Shown here piece after piece: positions 1-8,393 of a stretch of 64,000 nt of DNA. This stretch comes from Denitrificimonas caeni. GTDB taxonomy: Bacteria; Pseudomonadota; Gammaproteobacteria; Pseudomonadales; Pseudomonadaceae. A program made the position numbers and the translations under genes. The first letter of the stretch is position 1; every line of letters starts with the position of its first letter. The DNA lies in the NCBI RefSeq assembly GCF_905120345.1, contig NZ_CAJHOA010000005.1, positions 139,574 to 203,573 of the forward strand. Reading direction: 5' to 3'. The notes under the pieces are model-generated. The model did not search any database. It had not been told where the DNA came from and saw only the letters and a program-made list of their open reading frames with translations.

Positions 1-353
1 GATGAGACTGTTTTAAGTCTGTCGTCACGCCACTTAGCGATTGTGTCGGCTTTAATACTTTCGATCTTCTCACCGACAAAATTCATAGTGGTCTCGAATG
101 CCTTCAGGCGTACTTGCTCCCACCGTGAGCCTCTTTTAGTAACAGACACTTCTGCAGCATAGCGATGCATACCGTCAAGTAATGTATAATTATTGTCGTA
201 AGTTGAGCGCCCGGCGCTGGCTAAGATTTCAGCCTCGCGCGCAGTCGCCCAGGCAACTGCTGCTGCACGGGTTGGGAATGTTGCAGAGTCACGGACACTT
301 AGCTTTGATACTTCTGCTCGCCAGCCACCGCTGCGCTTTCTATAAGTAGCCAC
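1..353 (-). CDS. Phage-type integrase, N-terminal part (cut by window edge)
   Basis: The gene reads leftward off the window, so only about 118 N-terminal residues are visible. Translation starts VATYRKRSGGWRAEVSKL and continues with a basic, arm-type DNA-binding pattern, then a helical stretch containing RWEQVRLKAFE. This resembles the N-terminal and core-binding regions of tyrosine recombinases from integrated elements. The catalytic domain (Arg-His-Arg-Tyr) is off-window. Two GTG codons are possible starts (356 and 353). The one at 353 has an AGAGAGG ribosome site at better spacing (7 nt). The start lies about 155 bp from a tRNA-Leu 3' end remnant (511-528), the usual arrangement for an integrase beside its att site. 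Assignment rests on fold-like pattern and context. Confidence 0.6.
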   Translation of the reverse strand, partial: MATYRKRSGGWRAEVSKLSVRDSATFPTRAAAVAWATAREAEILASAGRSTYDNNYTLLDGMHRYAAEVSVTKRGSRWEQVRLKAFETTMNFVGEKIESIKADTIAKWRDDRLKTVS

Positions 354-510
354 CACGCTACCTCTCTATGGCGTAAATTTGGCGTAGAGACTAACAATAA
401 AACACAATCAAAGACAGCTTTAAGCAATATGCGGTCGGCTTGTAAGCTAGTGCTGGCAAGGCTTTTAAGCGTAAAACATGGAATAACAGCGCAAGCCTAA
501 AACTGAAAAG

Positions 511-528
511 GTTCCGGCTCCGGGCACC
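511..528 (+). other. tRNA-Leu 3'-end remnant (probable attachment site)
   Basis: GTTCCGGCTCCGGGCACCA-type sequence matches the T-arm 3' strand, acceptor 3' strand and CCA of a bacterial tRNA-Leu. No D-arm or anticodon arm is found upstream, so this is a 3' fragment and not a tRNA gene. Such fragments are left where a tRNA-targeting element recombined. An integrase 5' end lies just to the left. Confidence 0.55.
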
Positions 529-563
529 ATACATCAAAGCCGCGCCGCCAGCGGCTTACAGAG

Positions 564-587
564 AATCCGCCTAGTGCGGATTTTTTG
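564..587 (+). terminator. Rho-independent terminator behind the tRNA remnant
   Basis: Perfect 7-bp stem AATCCGC / GCGGATT with loop CTAGT, followed by a T run. It probably belonged to the original tRNA transcript, since it lies about 35 bp past the CCA end. Confidence 0.7.
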
Positions 588-725
588 CTTTTAGCGCTAA
601 AATCATTTCCGAACTTATACATTATTTCCGAACTTTCACTTTGTCGGCATAACTTTCTTGCCTTTCCTGTCACGAATATACGCCTCCGTTATCGTTACGG
701 TTGTGGGCCAAATGATAAGACCTGA

Positions 726-1019
726 CTAACTCCATGCTAGGCTGATGCGTTCGCAGATTGGTTTCATTGCAGCTGGTTTCTGTTTGCCTTGCGTGATTAC
801 GATAAGCAGGTGATTGTAAAAGTCGGCTTGTGATATTTGATTTTCATAGTGAGAATCTTTCAGACTTGAGTGGTTTACCACCGAAGCGACTAAACAACGG
901 GTGGCGAACTGCGCGCAGGTTAGTCGACCGGGTGAAAGGACCCCAGCACACCCGAAGGTGTCCCATGCACAGCCCGCCATAAAGCAGGCACAAAAAACCG
1001 CTGAAGCGGTGTTGTGCAC
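726..1019 (-). CDS. Ash-like small protein of P4-type elements (tentative)
   Basis: A 97-residue ORF with a GTG start. Its N-terminal half is rich in Cys, Ala and Phe (VHNTASAVFCACFMAG), then ATRCLVASVVNHSSLKDS. This recalls the Phage_ASH family encoded near the immunity region of P4-like satellites. The opposite strand carries an overlapping 69-codon ORF (901-1110) and several short hairpins, for example ACCGCT-GA-AGCGGT at 997-1010. An alternative reading is therefore a structured regulatory RNA like the P4 CI RNA, with the ORF incidental. Context (integrase, att remnants, toxin-antitoxin) fits a decayed mobile element. No convincing ribosome site was seen. Confidence 0.4.
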   Translation of the reverse strand: MHNTASAVFCACFMAGCAWDTFGCAGVLSPGRLTCAQFATRCLVASVVNHSSLKDSHYENQISQADFYNHLLIVITQGKQKPAAMKPICERISLAWS

Positions 1020-1097
1020 CGTGAGATTAACCCGGTCGCTGAATTTGCAGCGACGCGAGAAAGGTTGCCTGAAAAAAGCAAAGCGTCAACGGTATAG

Positions 1098-1115
1098 TTG
1101 TATTGTTTGATACAA
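1098..1115. promoter_or_regulatory. Inverted repeat TTGTAT-N6-ATACAA upstream of the 1173 gene
   Basis: Perfect 6-bp arms flanking TGTTTG. The right half GATACAA is identical to the right half of the toxin-antitoxin operator at 1647-1666, and the left arm TTGTAT is shared too. It sits about 58 bp upstream of the 1173 start codon. It may be a second site for the same antitoxin repressor; this is inference. Confidence 0.4.
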
Positions 1116-1172
1116 ATGCATAAGTAATCTAGATGATGATTGTTGACTGTATATTTGAATTAAGGGTGGTTA

Positions 1173-1598
1173 ATGTTAGGGAAAGACCAAATTGCTTTAT
1201 TCAAGATTGCAGAGGAAACTGAATACTGGGCTTTTTTACTTAATACGGTGATAGGAGCGTTATTATTTACGCTTTCTATAGCGAGTTTTACGCTGATTGT
1301 GTCTATTGAAAAACTAATCATATCTTTATTATCCTTGGTTTTCGTGGCTGTGCTAACGCAGAGCATGAAGGCCAGGCAAAACAAATCGCTCAAAATTTGG
1401 CGCAATGAAAAGCTCTATCTGGAGAAAAGTGAGAAGCTATCGAATGTTGATAATAGAAGACTGGGGTCAATTGTTAGCGGACTTGCTTACACTGAAAAAA
1501 ATATTTTTACGTTAAAAAAAGTATCTGCTTTTGCATTTGGCTTTTATGTTCTAGCGGCTGTTTTTTTAACGCGTGGCTTTGCTTTAGTTATTTCGTAG
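1173..1598 (+). CDS. Small membrane protein, two TM segments, unknown function
   Basis: 141 residues. Two adjacent hydrophobic segments (about residues 19-40 and 44-63) are followed by a charged cytoplasmic stretch (about 64-115, rich in Lys and Glu) and a third hydrophobic segment near the C-terminus (about 117-140). The pattern of a TM pair plus a charged helical region is reminiscent of SLATT-type proteins linked to nucleotide-sensing defence genes, but I cannot confirm the family. ATG start with an AAGGGTGG ribosome site. The gene is AT-rich and lies inside the element remnant between an integrase and a toxin-antitoxin pair. A defence or accessory role is possible but unproven. Confidence 0.5.
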   Translation: MLGKDQIALFKIAEETEYWAFLLNTVIGALLFTLSIASFTLIVSIEKLIISLLSLVFVAVLTQSMKARQNKSLKIWRNEKLYLEKSEKLSNVDNRRLGSIVSGLAYTEKNIFTLKKVSAFAFGFYVLAAVFLTRGFALVIS

Positions 1599-1646
1599 CT
1601 TGAGATTGCCAGTCGATCGTATGAGTATTTAAAAAATCCTTTTCAT

Positions 1647-1666
1647 TTGTATCTAAGTGGATACAA
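1647..1666. promoter_or_regulatory. Toxin-antitoxin operator, TTGTATC-N6-GATACAA
   Basis: Perfect 7-bp inverted repeat ending 7 bp before the toxin ATG (1674). Its position overlaps the likely promoter/leader, as expected for autorepression by the HTH antitoxin. Confidence 0.6.
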
Positions 1667-1673
1667 TGGGCGC

Positions 1674-1967
1674 ATGAACTACCTTATCCAGAAAACGAAA
1701 GACTTTGATCGCTGGCATCATTCTTTGCGAGATGTGCGCGCAAAAGTTGCAGTTGCTCGTCGCATTGATCGCGCAGCGAATGGGAATTTAGGTGATAACA
1801 AATCCGTTGGAGAAGGTGTTTCGGAGTTAAGGATTGATGTCGGAGCAGGCTATCGTGTGTATTACACAATGCGGCGCGAGGTGGTCATTATTCTCTTGGC
1901 AGGCGGCGATAAGTCGAGCCAAGCATCCGACATAAAAAAGGCCAAATCGTTGGCGCAGGAGGTATAG
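1674..1967 (+). CDS. HigB/RelE-superfamily toxin (addiction module killer)
   Basis: 97 residues from the internal ATG at 1674. I prefer this start because the longer frame would begin inside the operator palindrome. Motifs match the addiction-module-killer branch of the RelE/ParE superfamily: FDRWHHSLRDVRAKVAVARRI, GNLGDNKSVGEGVSELRID, GYRVYYT and LLAGGDKSSQASDIKKAK. Family members are ribosome-associated mRNA interferases; the conserved basic and aromatic residues near the C-terminus fit an active toxin. One nucleotide separates its stop from the antitoxin ATG, so the two genes are co-translated, toxin first. An inverted repeat sits just upstream. Function is assigned by family. Confidence 0.88.
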   Translation: MNYLIQKTKDFDRWHHSLRDVRAKVAVARRIDRAANGNLGDNKSVGEGVSELRIDVGAGYRVYYTMRREVVIILLAGGDKSSQASDIKKAKSLAQEV

Positions 1968-1968
1968 C

Positions 1969-2256
1969 ATGAGTGTTCAATTAACTAGCTTTGACTTAGC
2001 AGATATTTTAGATAGCGATGAAGCTATTGCAGAATACCTGTCACAAGTCTTAGCTGATGGAGATAGCGACGAGTTACTTCGCGCGATTGGTTATATTGCT
2101 AAGGCGCAGGGTATGGCGAAAATTGCCCAAGATGCTGGGCTTAGCCGCGAGAGTCTTTATAAGTCTTTTGCTGTAGGTGCTAAGCCACGTTTTGATACTG
2201 TGCTCAAGGTCATTCAGGCGCTTAATATAGAGCTGAAAGCACAGCCGGCACATTGA
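1969..2256 (+). CDS. HigA-like antitoxin, HTH domain
   Basis: 95 residues. It starts SVQLTSFDLADILDSDEAIAEYL, typical of antidotes paired with this killer family, and carries an Xre-type helix-turn-helix: GMAKIAQDAGLSRESLYKSF (about residues 48-67). Then comes a FDTVLKVIQALNIEL helix. It neutralises the preceding toxin and probably represses the operon through TTGTATC-N6-GATACAA. Translation is coupled to the toxin by a 1-nt gap. Both genes are intact, so the module is probably functional and may have stabilised the element. Confidence 0.88.
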   Translation: MSVQLTSFDLADILDSDEAIAEYLSQVLADGDSDELLRAIGYIAKAQGMAKIAQDAGLSRESLYKSFAVGAKPRFDTVLKVIQALNIELKAQPAH

Positions 2257-2390
2257 GTAAATAGAGCCAAAATCCTTTCCGATATTATTTTAGACCCCGC
2301 GTCGTTATTGGCTTACAGAGCAGCTGAAAGCTATAGAGTGCGGAAAGAATTACGACTTAAACTTTTGATTTATATGGTTTTATTCTTGGG

Positions 2391-2444
2391 CTTATAATCC
2401 CTCGAAGGTAACTTCGTGCCGGTTCGATTCCGGCTCCGAACGCC
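2391..2444 (+). other. Second tRNA-Leu 3' half remnant
   Basis: It contains an anticodon-arm 3' part, a long variable arm (TCGAAGGTAACTTCG), the T arm (GCCGG-TTCGATT-CCGGC) and an acceptor 3' strand plus CCA. The long variable arm marks a class II tRNA, Leu-like. No matching 5' half is upstream: the sequence before 2391 lacks an acceptor 5' strand or D arm. It is a truncated gene, probably an element boundary. The flanks of both remnants share CCATACAT after the CCA end and a terminator hairpin shortly after. Confidence 0.6.
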
Positions 2445-2481
2445 ATACATAACCAACGCATTGCCAGCGTTTGTATTAAAA

Positions 2482-2504
2482 AACCCGCTCTAAGCGGGTT
2501 TTTT
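2482..2504 (+). terminator. Rho-independent terminator after the second tRNA remnant
   Basis: Stem AACCCGCT / AGCGGGTT with loop CTA, followed by TTTT. It is convergent to the RIO kinase gene end at 2549 and could serve both strands, because AAAA precedes the stem. Confidence 0.8.
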
Positions 2505-2548
2505 ATTGCCTATAGAAAAGTGCCAGCGCAAGCACTGGCCGCTCTTAA

Positions 2549-3409
2549 TTAGAAGTCTTCAAAATCTTCAGCATTGGCACGTGCCACACGTTCGCGCTCT
2601 TCGCTCAGTACTGCTTGAATCTCTTCCATCACGGAGTCAACATCGGCTTCGCCATCCGGTTCAGCAAACTCGCCGGTCAGCTCGGTATTCATCTCTAGAC
2701 GGCCTTCCTTGTACAGACTCCACATTTCTGGGCTGTAACGCGTCTCCAGTAGCTCAGGCGCGTACTGGCCGTAGTACTGGGTGATATTGTTGATGTCGCG
2801 GTTGAGCATGAAAAACGCATTGTTATTGGCTGCGGCATCAACGGCTTGCGGCAGATCAATAATCACTGGGCCGTGTTCATCAACCAGGACATTAAACTCT
2901 GACAAGTCACCATGAATCAGGCCAATACAGAGCATGCGCTTGATTGACTCGATCAATGTGGCGTGATCTTTAAGGGCTTGTTCGGCGTCGAGAGTGACGT
3001 CATTCAGGCGTGGTGCAACTTGGCCGTCGGGCAGGGTGACCAATTCCATCAGTAGTACGCCGTCAAAGCAGCCGTAAGGCTTCGGCACGCGTATGTCGGC
3101 AGCCGCAAGACGATAAAGCGCATCCACTTCAGCGTTTTGCCACGCTTCTTCAGATTTTTCACGACCAAATTTTGAGCCTTTTTCCATAGCGCGGGCACGG
3201 CGACTGTTGCCGACTTTACGGCCTTCGCGGTACAGTGCGGCTTTTTTAAAGCTGCGTTTGTCCATGTCTTTATAGACTTTGGCGCAACGAATTTCATCGC
3301 CGCTGCGAACCACATAGACGGCGGCTTCTTTGCCGTTCATTAGGGGGCGTAACACCTCATCAATCAGCCCATCTTCAACGAGGGGAATCAGGCGTGCAGG
3401 GGTTTTCAT
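2549..3409 (-). CDS. RIO1-family serine protein kinase
   Basis: 286 residues. An atypical kinase of the RIO fold: nucleotide-binding region GKEAAVYVVRSGDE followed by CAKVYKD (Lys44), catalytic loop HGDLSEFNVL (Asp168, Asn173) and metal-binding IIDLPQ (Asp185). It phosphorylates serine on unknown partners; bacterial RIO proteins are mostly uncharacterised, whereas archaeal and eukaryotic members act in ribosome maturation. The C-terminal ~50 residues are acidic (EPDGEADVDSVMEEI), probably a tail. All catalytic residues are present. It has no operon partner, and its 3' end faces the tRNA remnant terminator. Start is ATG, 172 bp from the downstream end of cysH. Confidence 0.9.
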   Translation of the reverse strand: MKTPARLIPLVEDGLIDEVLRPLMNGKEAAVYVVRSGDEIRCAKVYKDMDKRSFKKAALYREGRKVGNSRRARAMEKGSKFGREKSEEAWQNAEVDALYRLAAADIRVPKPYGCFDGVLLMELVTLPDGQVAPRLNDVTLDAEQALKDHATLIESIKRMLCIGLIHGDLSEFNVLVDEHGPVIIDLPQAVDAAANNNAFFMLNRDINNITQYYGQYAPELLETRYSPEMWSLYKEGRLEMNTELTGEFAEPDGEADVDSVMEEIQAVLSEERERVARANAEDFEDF

Positions 3410-3581
3410 AGGGCTCCCAAATAAATTAACGATAGAAGTAAACTGTAAGCACTTAAGAGTTGCTGAGTATTAGACCCAGCACTATGCGGTGCGCGCCAAG
3501 TATAACCAGCTTGGCGCGTTATATTGTGAATGGATAAAGAAATATCTTGGATTTATTTTTGTAGATGAGTGCTGGGCGTTG

Positions 3582-4316
3582 TTATTGCGCGGCGATAATA
3601 TTGCCGGCATGCAAACCGCACTCTTTTTGTGTGGCTTCTTCCCACCACCAACGACCTTCGCGCTCATGTTGATTGGGTAGGACAGGGCGTGTGCAAGGCT
3701 CACAGCCAATGCTGATAAAACCGCGCTCATGCAGAGTGTTATACGGCAGTTCCAACATACGAATATAAGCCCATACCTCTTCGCTGCTCATTTGTGCCAA
3801 GGGATTGAACTTGTACAACGGCTGCTCGGCTGTGGAAAACGCACTGTCTAACTCCACTGGCGCAACATTGCTGCGCGTGCCAGGGCTTTGATCGCGGCGT
3901 TGGCCTGTGGCCCAAGCTTTAACGGTGGCGAGTTTGCGTCGTAGTGGCGCTATTTTACGCACACCGCAGCATTCACCATGACCCTCTTTATAAAAGCTAA
4001 ATAACCCTTTTTCCCGCACCAAGTTTTGTACTTGTTCGGCATCAGGTGAGAGCACTTCAATAGCGATGCTGTAATGCTCGCGGACTTGCTCAATAAATTG
4101 ATAGGTTTCAGGATGCAGGCGTCCTGTGTCCAGACTAAAGACTTTGACCTGAGGATTAATTTTCCAAGCCATATCCACCAGTACCACATCTTCGGCACCG
4201 CTAAATGACAGCCACAGCTCATCACCAAAAGTGGCAAAGGCCTGCTTGAGAATGTCTTTAGGGGTGGCGTCGGCGCAATTAGCGATCAGTTGCTGAAGGT
4301 CAATTGAAGCAGTCAT
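3582..4316 (-). CDS. cysH: Assimilatory adenylylsulfate (APS) reductase
   Basis: 244 residues. It reduces APS to sulfite and AMP using thioredoxin/glutathione during cysteine biosynthesis in the cytoplasm. PAPS-reductase fold with the pyrophosphate loop [11 protein letters not shown] (about 36-46). The CC pair (Cys116-117) and CEPC (Cys205, Cys208) form the [4Fe-4S] site that separates APS reductases from PAPS reductases. The catalytic Cys is in the KECGLH tail (Cys233). Length is usual for the pseudomonad enzyme. It is divergent from thrH with a 191-bp shared promoter region; the cysH-thrH pairing is also known in Pseudomonas aeruginosa. Confidence 0.95.
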   Translation of the reverse strand: MTASIDLQQLIANCADATPKDILKQAFATFGDELWLSFSGAEDVVLVDMAWKINPQVKVFSLDTGRLHPETYQFIEQVREHYSIAIEVLSPDAEQVQNLVREKGLFSFYKEGHGECCGVRKIAPLRRKLATVKAWATGQRRDQSPGTRSNVAPVELDSAFSTAEQPLYKFNPLAQMSSEEVWAYIRMLELPYNTLHERGFISIGCEPCTRPVLPNQHEREGRWWWEEATQKECGLHAGNIIAAQ

Positions 4317-4507
4317 GCTGGATTCCTATGGAGTTCGTAGCGGTTACTGAGAGACTTATACTAGCAAAGTGTGCACTGTGATTAGAATGAATAAAAACCG
4401 TTATGCTTATGCTTTATGGCTATACATGGCGATGTAACGCATCTTAATCTTGCATGGACTGGGTGGAGGGGCTAGAGTGCCTCTTTTTTATGTGATGAGG
4501 AATTGCT

Positions 4508-5125
4508 GTGGAAATCGCCTGCCTTGACCTTGAGGGTGTATTGGTTCCAGAAATTTGGATTGCCTTTGCAGAAAAAACTGGTATCGAATCCCTACGGGCG
4601 ACCACACGTGATATTCCTGATTACGATGTGTTGATGAAGCAACGCCTGCGTATTCTGGATGAGCACGGTTTAACCTTAAACGACATCCAAGAAGTGATCG
4701 CCACGCTTAAGCCGTTGGATGGTGCTGTCGAGTTTGTGAACTGGTTACGTGAGCGTTTTCAGGTGGTGATTCTTTCTGATACTTTTTATGAGTTCTCTCA
4801 GCCGCTGATGCGCCAGCTTGGTTTCCCAACGCTGTTGTGCCATAAGCTGGTGACAGATGAGAACGGTCGTGTGGTGGATTACCAACTGCGCCAAAAAGAT
4901 CCGAAACGTCAATCGGTGTTGGCCTTGAAAACGCTGTATTACCGCGTTATTGCTGCCGGTGATTCGTACAACGACACCACCATGCTGGCTGAAGCCAACG
5001 CAGGTATTTTGTTTCATGCGCCAGACAATGTTATTCAAGAGTTCCCGCAGTTCCCCGCGGTGCATACCTTTGCAGATTTAAAGAAAGAGTTTATCAAAGC
5101 GTCCAATCGTCAGTTAACTCTGTAA
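4508..5125 (+). CDS. thrH: Phosphoserine phosphatase / phosphoserine:homoserine phosphotransferase
   Basis: 205 residues, HAD superfamily. ThrH dephosphorylates phosphoserine and can transfer the phosphate to homoserine, linking serine and threonine synthesis. Visible motifs: motif I is CLDLEGVLVPE (catalytic Asp in D-L-E-G, a ThrH variant of DxDGT), motif II is VVILSDTF, and motif IV is IAAGDSYNDTTML near residue 155. The GTG start is chosen for the GAGG ribosome site 9 nt upstream. It is transcribed divergently from cysH. Confidence 0.95.
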   Translation: MEIACLDLEGVLVPEIWIAFAEKTGIESLRATTRDIPDYDVLMKQRLRILDEHGLTLNDIQEVIATLKPLDGAVEFVNWLRERFQVVILSDTFYEFSQPLMRQLGFPTLLCHKLVTDENGRVVDYQLRQKDPKRQSVLALKTLYYRVIAAGDSYNDTTMLAEANAGILFHAPDNVIQEFPQFPAVHTFADLKKEFIKASNRQLTL

Positions 5126-5397
5126 CTGCGTACCTGTCTGTTATGTTGAGCGCGCTGTGCTGGCGCGCTTGATATCTTTTGTTGGTCATTCTCTTTTTTA
5201 CCGTTAAACCTACTGTTTAGTGCTTTCTGCTGTGCTGAGTGTCCACTTAGTGCTGACCGTCTTGCGGTTAAAACCAAACATTCTTGAACCTGGCGACTGT
5301 TTAATAACTTAAGCAGACTTTGCATTGCAGGCTATCCTGTGTTTGGCTGCATGTAAGGTCAACTCTGGCTAGGGTTTGCAGCGAATGGATGGCGGCG

Positions 5398-7059
5398 ATG
5401 AATAATTCAACAACACAGCGGTTAGGTTGGACGCAAGCGTGGCGCGAGCAGGTGCTGCCAACTCTGGCTGAGCAGAGTTGGGATTTAATCGTGGTCGGTG
5501 GTGGGATTATTGGCGCAGGGATTATTCGTGAGGCGGCGCGGCGCGGTTGGCGCTGTTTATTGCTAGAGCAACGTGATTTTGCTTGGGGCACCTCCAGTCG
5601 TTCTTCGAAAATGGTGCATGGCGGGCTGCGTTACATTAGCCAGGGTGAATTTGCTTTAACCCGTGATAGCGTGCGTGAACGCCAGCGCTTATTAGATGAT
5701 GAAGCCGGCTTGGTTGAGCCGCTGACCTTTATTTATCCGCATTATCGCGGAGAGTTCCCTGGGCGCTGGTTGTTTACTGGGGTGTTGTGTCTCTACGACA
5801 GTTTTGCTGGTAAGTCGTTACATAAATTTTACCCTGCACGGCAAGTACCTCAGCGTGTTGCAGGGTTACAGCAAGAGCAGTTAATCGGTATCAGTCAGTT
5901 TCAAGATGCCGTCACCGATGATGCGCGCTTGGTGATGCATGTCTTGGCGCAAGCGCGAGCCATGGGCGCTTGTATCATCAGCCAGGTCGAGGTTTTGCAG
6001 CCGATCTATAGTGGTGACGAAGACAGTGCAGAGCGACGTGTGGTGGGCCTGAATATCAAGGATACGCTCAGCGGTCAGCAGTGCTCGTTAGACTGTCAGG
6101 CGGTGGCGCAAGCGACGGGGGTATGGACCGATGCTGCCGCGCTGAGTGGGCAACGCCAGCATATTCGACCATTACGCGGCAGCCATCTGCTGCTACCTTG
6201 TTGGCGTTTACCAGTACAGCAAGCGCTCAGCTTTAAACATCCCGATGATCAACGCTTGATGTTTATCTATCCGTGGGAAGGTGCGACGGTAGTTGGCACC
6301 ACTGATATTGACCACAACGCTGATTTAAACCAAGAAGCGGCGATTAACCAAGCTGAGCTGGATTACTTGCTGGCGGGCTGTGCCAAATTATTTCCAATGG
6401 CGCAGATTAGCCGCGCAGATGTGCTGTCGACTTGGTCGGGTGTGCGGCCGATTGTGGCGGCCACAGTGTCAGGTACGCATAAACCCTCAGATGAATCACG
6501 TGAGCATAAGCTTTGGGTTGAGCCAGGCCGTGTCAGTATTGCCGGCGGCAAACTCACCACCTTTCGCTTATTGGCGGTCGAAGTACTGCAGGCCTGTGCT
6601 GAATTTAATGATCGATCAATGCGCGTAACTGCAGCAGACGTATCCCCTGTCGCAGCCAATAGCTTTGCTGGTGGCTTAGCCGATCTCTCTGCTGACTTAC
6701 AGCGACGTTTGTATGGTCGTTATCGTGCTAATTGGTCAGCTTTTTGTGTTGTATTTAAGCAGGTAGGCGCTGAACAAATTGCCCATACGCCGATTTTCTG
6801 GGCTGAGTTGGCCTATGCCTGCGAGCATGAGTTAGTCGTGCATCTGGATGATTTACTATTGCGCCGCACTCGCTTGGGCTTATTGGTTGAGCGAGGTGCT
6901 ATTGCCCTGTTAAAGCAGGTTCGCTCCCTTTGTCAGCCGCGCTTAGGCTGGGATGAGCAACGATGGACGGCAGAAGAGCAGCGTTATTTGCGGATTTATC
7001 AACAGTTTTATAGCTTGCCCAATGCAGCCTTGCCGAGTCTCGACGATGCTATCTGTTGA
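5398..7059 (+). CDS. glpD: FAD-dependent glycerol-3-phosphate dehydrogenase family protein
   Basis: 553 residues. FAD-binding Rossmann motif VVGGGIIGAGIIREAARRGW (about 25-45), then LLEQRDFAWGTSSRSSKMVHGGLRYI, a hallmark of GlpD/GlpA dehydrogenases that oxidise glycerol-3-phosphate to DHAP and pass electrons to quinone at the inner membrane. A second FAD-contacting segment, VSIAGGKLTTFRLLA, follows near residue 385, and the C-terminal DAO_C-like region completes the fold. No glpF, glpK or glpR neighbour is visible, so this may be a paralogue and not the main GlpD. Start chosen at MNNSTT; the frame stays open upstream to 5320, but that part is low-complexity and unlikely to be coding. Confidence 0.82.
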   Translation: MNNSTTQRLGWTQAWREQVLPTLAEQSWDLIVVGGGIIGAGIIREAARRGWRCLLLEQRDFAWGTSSRSSKMVHGGLRYISQGEFALTRDSVRERQRLLDDEAGLVEPLTFIYPHYRGEFPGRWLFTGVLCLYDSFAGKSLHKFYPARQVPQRVAGLQQEQLIGISQFQDAVTDDARLVMHVLAQARAMGACIISQVEVLQPIYSGDEDSAERRVVGLNIKDTLSGQQCSLDCQAVAQATGVWTDAAALSGQRQHIRPLRGSHLLLPCWRLPVQQALSFKHPDDQRLMFIYPWEGATVVGTTDIDHNADLNQEAAINQAELDYLLAGCAKLFPMAQISRADVLSTWSGVRPIVAATVSGTHKPSDESREHKLWVEPGRVSIAGGKLTTFRLLAVEVLQACAEFNDRSMRVTAADVSPVAANSFAGGLADLSADLQRRLYGRYRANWSAFCVVFKQVGAEQIAHTPIFWAELAYACEHELVVHLDDLLLRRTRLGLLVERGAIALLKQVRSLCQPRLGWDEQRWTAEEQRYLRIYQQFYSLPNAALPSLDDAIC

Positions 7060-7323
7060 GCGAAAGACTTAGAGTGAGTTGGCGATACAGGGCTGTCTAA
7101 GGTGAGGCGAGTGTAGTGCAAGGCTTGGTGACGGGTATCAGCAAAAGCGTGCGCTGTAGGCTATTCTATAGCGCAAGGTTTACAGCGGTTCACCATTGTC
7201 GCCTTGCAGTATGCAGCGACTTCTCAGGTGTCTAAACTAAACCTGTGCAATTGTCTTGGCCGCTTATGCTTTGTCTCAACTGGCCGATACCTGCATATCC
7301 CGATCTTATTTAGGTAGTAATTG

Positions 7324-8253
7324 ATGGCCAGTCTTCTTGATAGTGTGGATCAGCGCACGCAGCTTGTCGGTGAGAACCGCTTAGAAATCTTGATGTTTCG
7401 TTTGCACGGCCGCCAGCTGTTTGCGATCAATGTGTTTAAAGTGCAAGAAGTCGTACGACTGCCCAAGTTAACCTTGATCCCGCAGCGTCACCCGCATATG
7501 TGTGGCGTGATTACTTTGCGTGGCAAAACGATTCCGGTCATTGATTTAGCCCAGGCTATCGGTATGCGACCCTTGCTGCATAATGAAAACAGCACTGTGA
7601 TTGTGACTGAATATAACCGTTCCATTCAGGCATTTTTGATTGGTAGCGTGGAGCGTATCGTCAACCTGAACTGGGAAAATATTCAGCCGCCACCACGTAC
7701 CGCCGGACGCCAGCATTATCTGACCGCTATTACCAATGTTGATGATTCGATTGTTGAAATCATTGATGTGGAGAAAGTTCTCGCGGAAATCGTGCCAATG
7801 AACACTAAAATTTCTGCTGAAAAGCTCAGTAATCCTTTGCTGGCCAAAGCTCGTGGCCGTGAAGTGCTGATTATTGATGATTCCATGGTTGCGCTGCATC
7901 AACTTACCGATGCGTTAGGCCAGTTGGGCATGATCGTACATAAAGCCACCGATGGTTTAAAAGGCTTACAGCAATTGCAGCTGTGGGCTGATCAAGGTGT
8001 AGTGCTGACCGACAAACTGTTGATGGTCGTGACTGATGCTGAAATGCCTGAAATGGATGGCTACCGCCTCACTACTGAAATTCGTCACGATCCACGTTTG
8101 CGTGATCTTTATGTCGTGATGCATACCTCTCTGTCGGGTAGTTTCAATGCGGCGATGGTAGAAAAAGTTGGTTGTGATAATTTTTTGTCTAAGTTTCAAC
8201 CTGATCGTTTGGCCGATGTCGTGCAAGAACGACTGCAACGTGATGAGGTTTGA
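7324..8253 (+). CDS. cheV: Chemotaxis coupling protein CheV (CheW domain plus receiver)
   Basis: 309 residues. CheW-like domain about 20-160 (LEILMFRLHGRQLFAINVFKV, then CGVITLRGKTIPVIDLA). Receiver domain about 180-305 with the acidic pair in VLIIDDSM, phospho-acceptor Asp in VVTDAEMPEMDGY, and the Thr/Ser then Lys switch residues (MHTSLSG, FLSKF). CheV links chemoreceptors to CheA and is thought to buffer phosphate. ATG at 7324 is preferred over the overlapping TTG at 7321; the ribosome site is weak (AGGTAG). It stands alone between glpD and a CvfB-like gene. A chemoreceptor gene is present at 47.9 kb. Confidence 0.93.
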   Translation: MASLLDSVDQRTQLVGENRLEILMFRLHGRQLFAINVFKVQEVVRLPKLTLIPQRHPHMCGVITLRGKTIPVIDLAQAIGMRPLLHNENSTVIVTEYNRSIQAFLIGSVERIVNLNWENIQPPPRTAGRQHYLTAITNVDDSIVEIIDVEKVLAEIVPMNTKISAEKLSNPLLAKARGREVLIIDDSMVALHQLTDALGQLGMIVHKATDGLKGLQQLQLWADQGVVLTDKLLMVVTDAEMPEMDGYRLTTEIRHDPRLRDLYVVMHTSLSGSFNAAMVEKVGCDNFLSKFQPDRLADVVQERLQRDEV

Positions 8254-8393
8254 TGCGCTTTGTTATCGCTCTTAATCGTTGCTGGTTTTGGTTGGTGATT
8301 ATTTACTGCTGGGCTGCGTCATTAAATCGCCCGCTTATGCTCTTTAAACAGGCATAATAGGCTTCTTTAAGTGTTTGGTTAAGGTGCATACGC

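Noticed and set aside
901-1110. 69-codon plus-strand ORF as a protein gene
   Set aside because: It is the antisense of the Ash-like frame, without ribosome site or known motif. A structured RNA or the minus-strand frame explains the region better.
5320-5397. N-terminal extension of the GlpD-like protein
   Set aside because: The 26 extra codons (MHCRLSCVWLHV...) look non-coding and precede the family's usual start. The ATG at 5398 gives the expected N-terminus.
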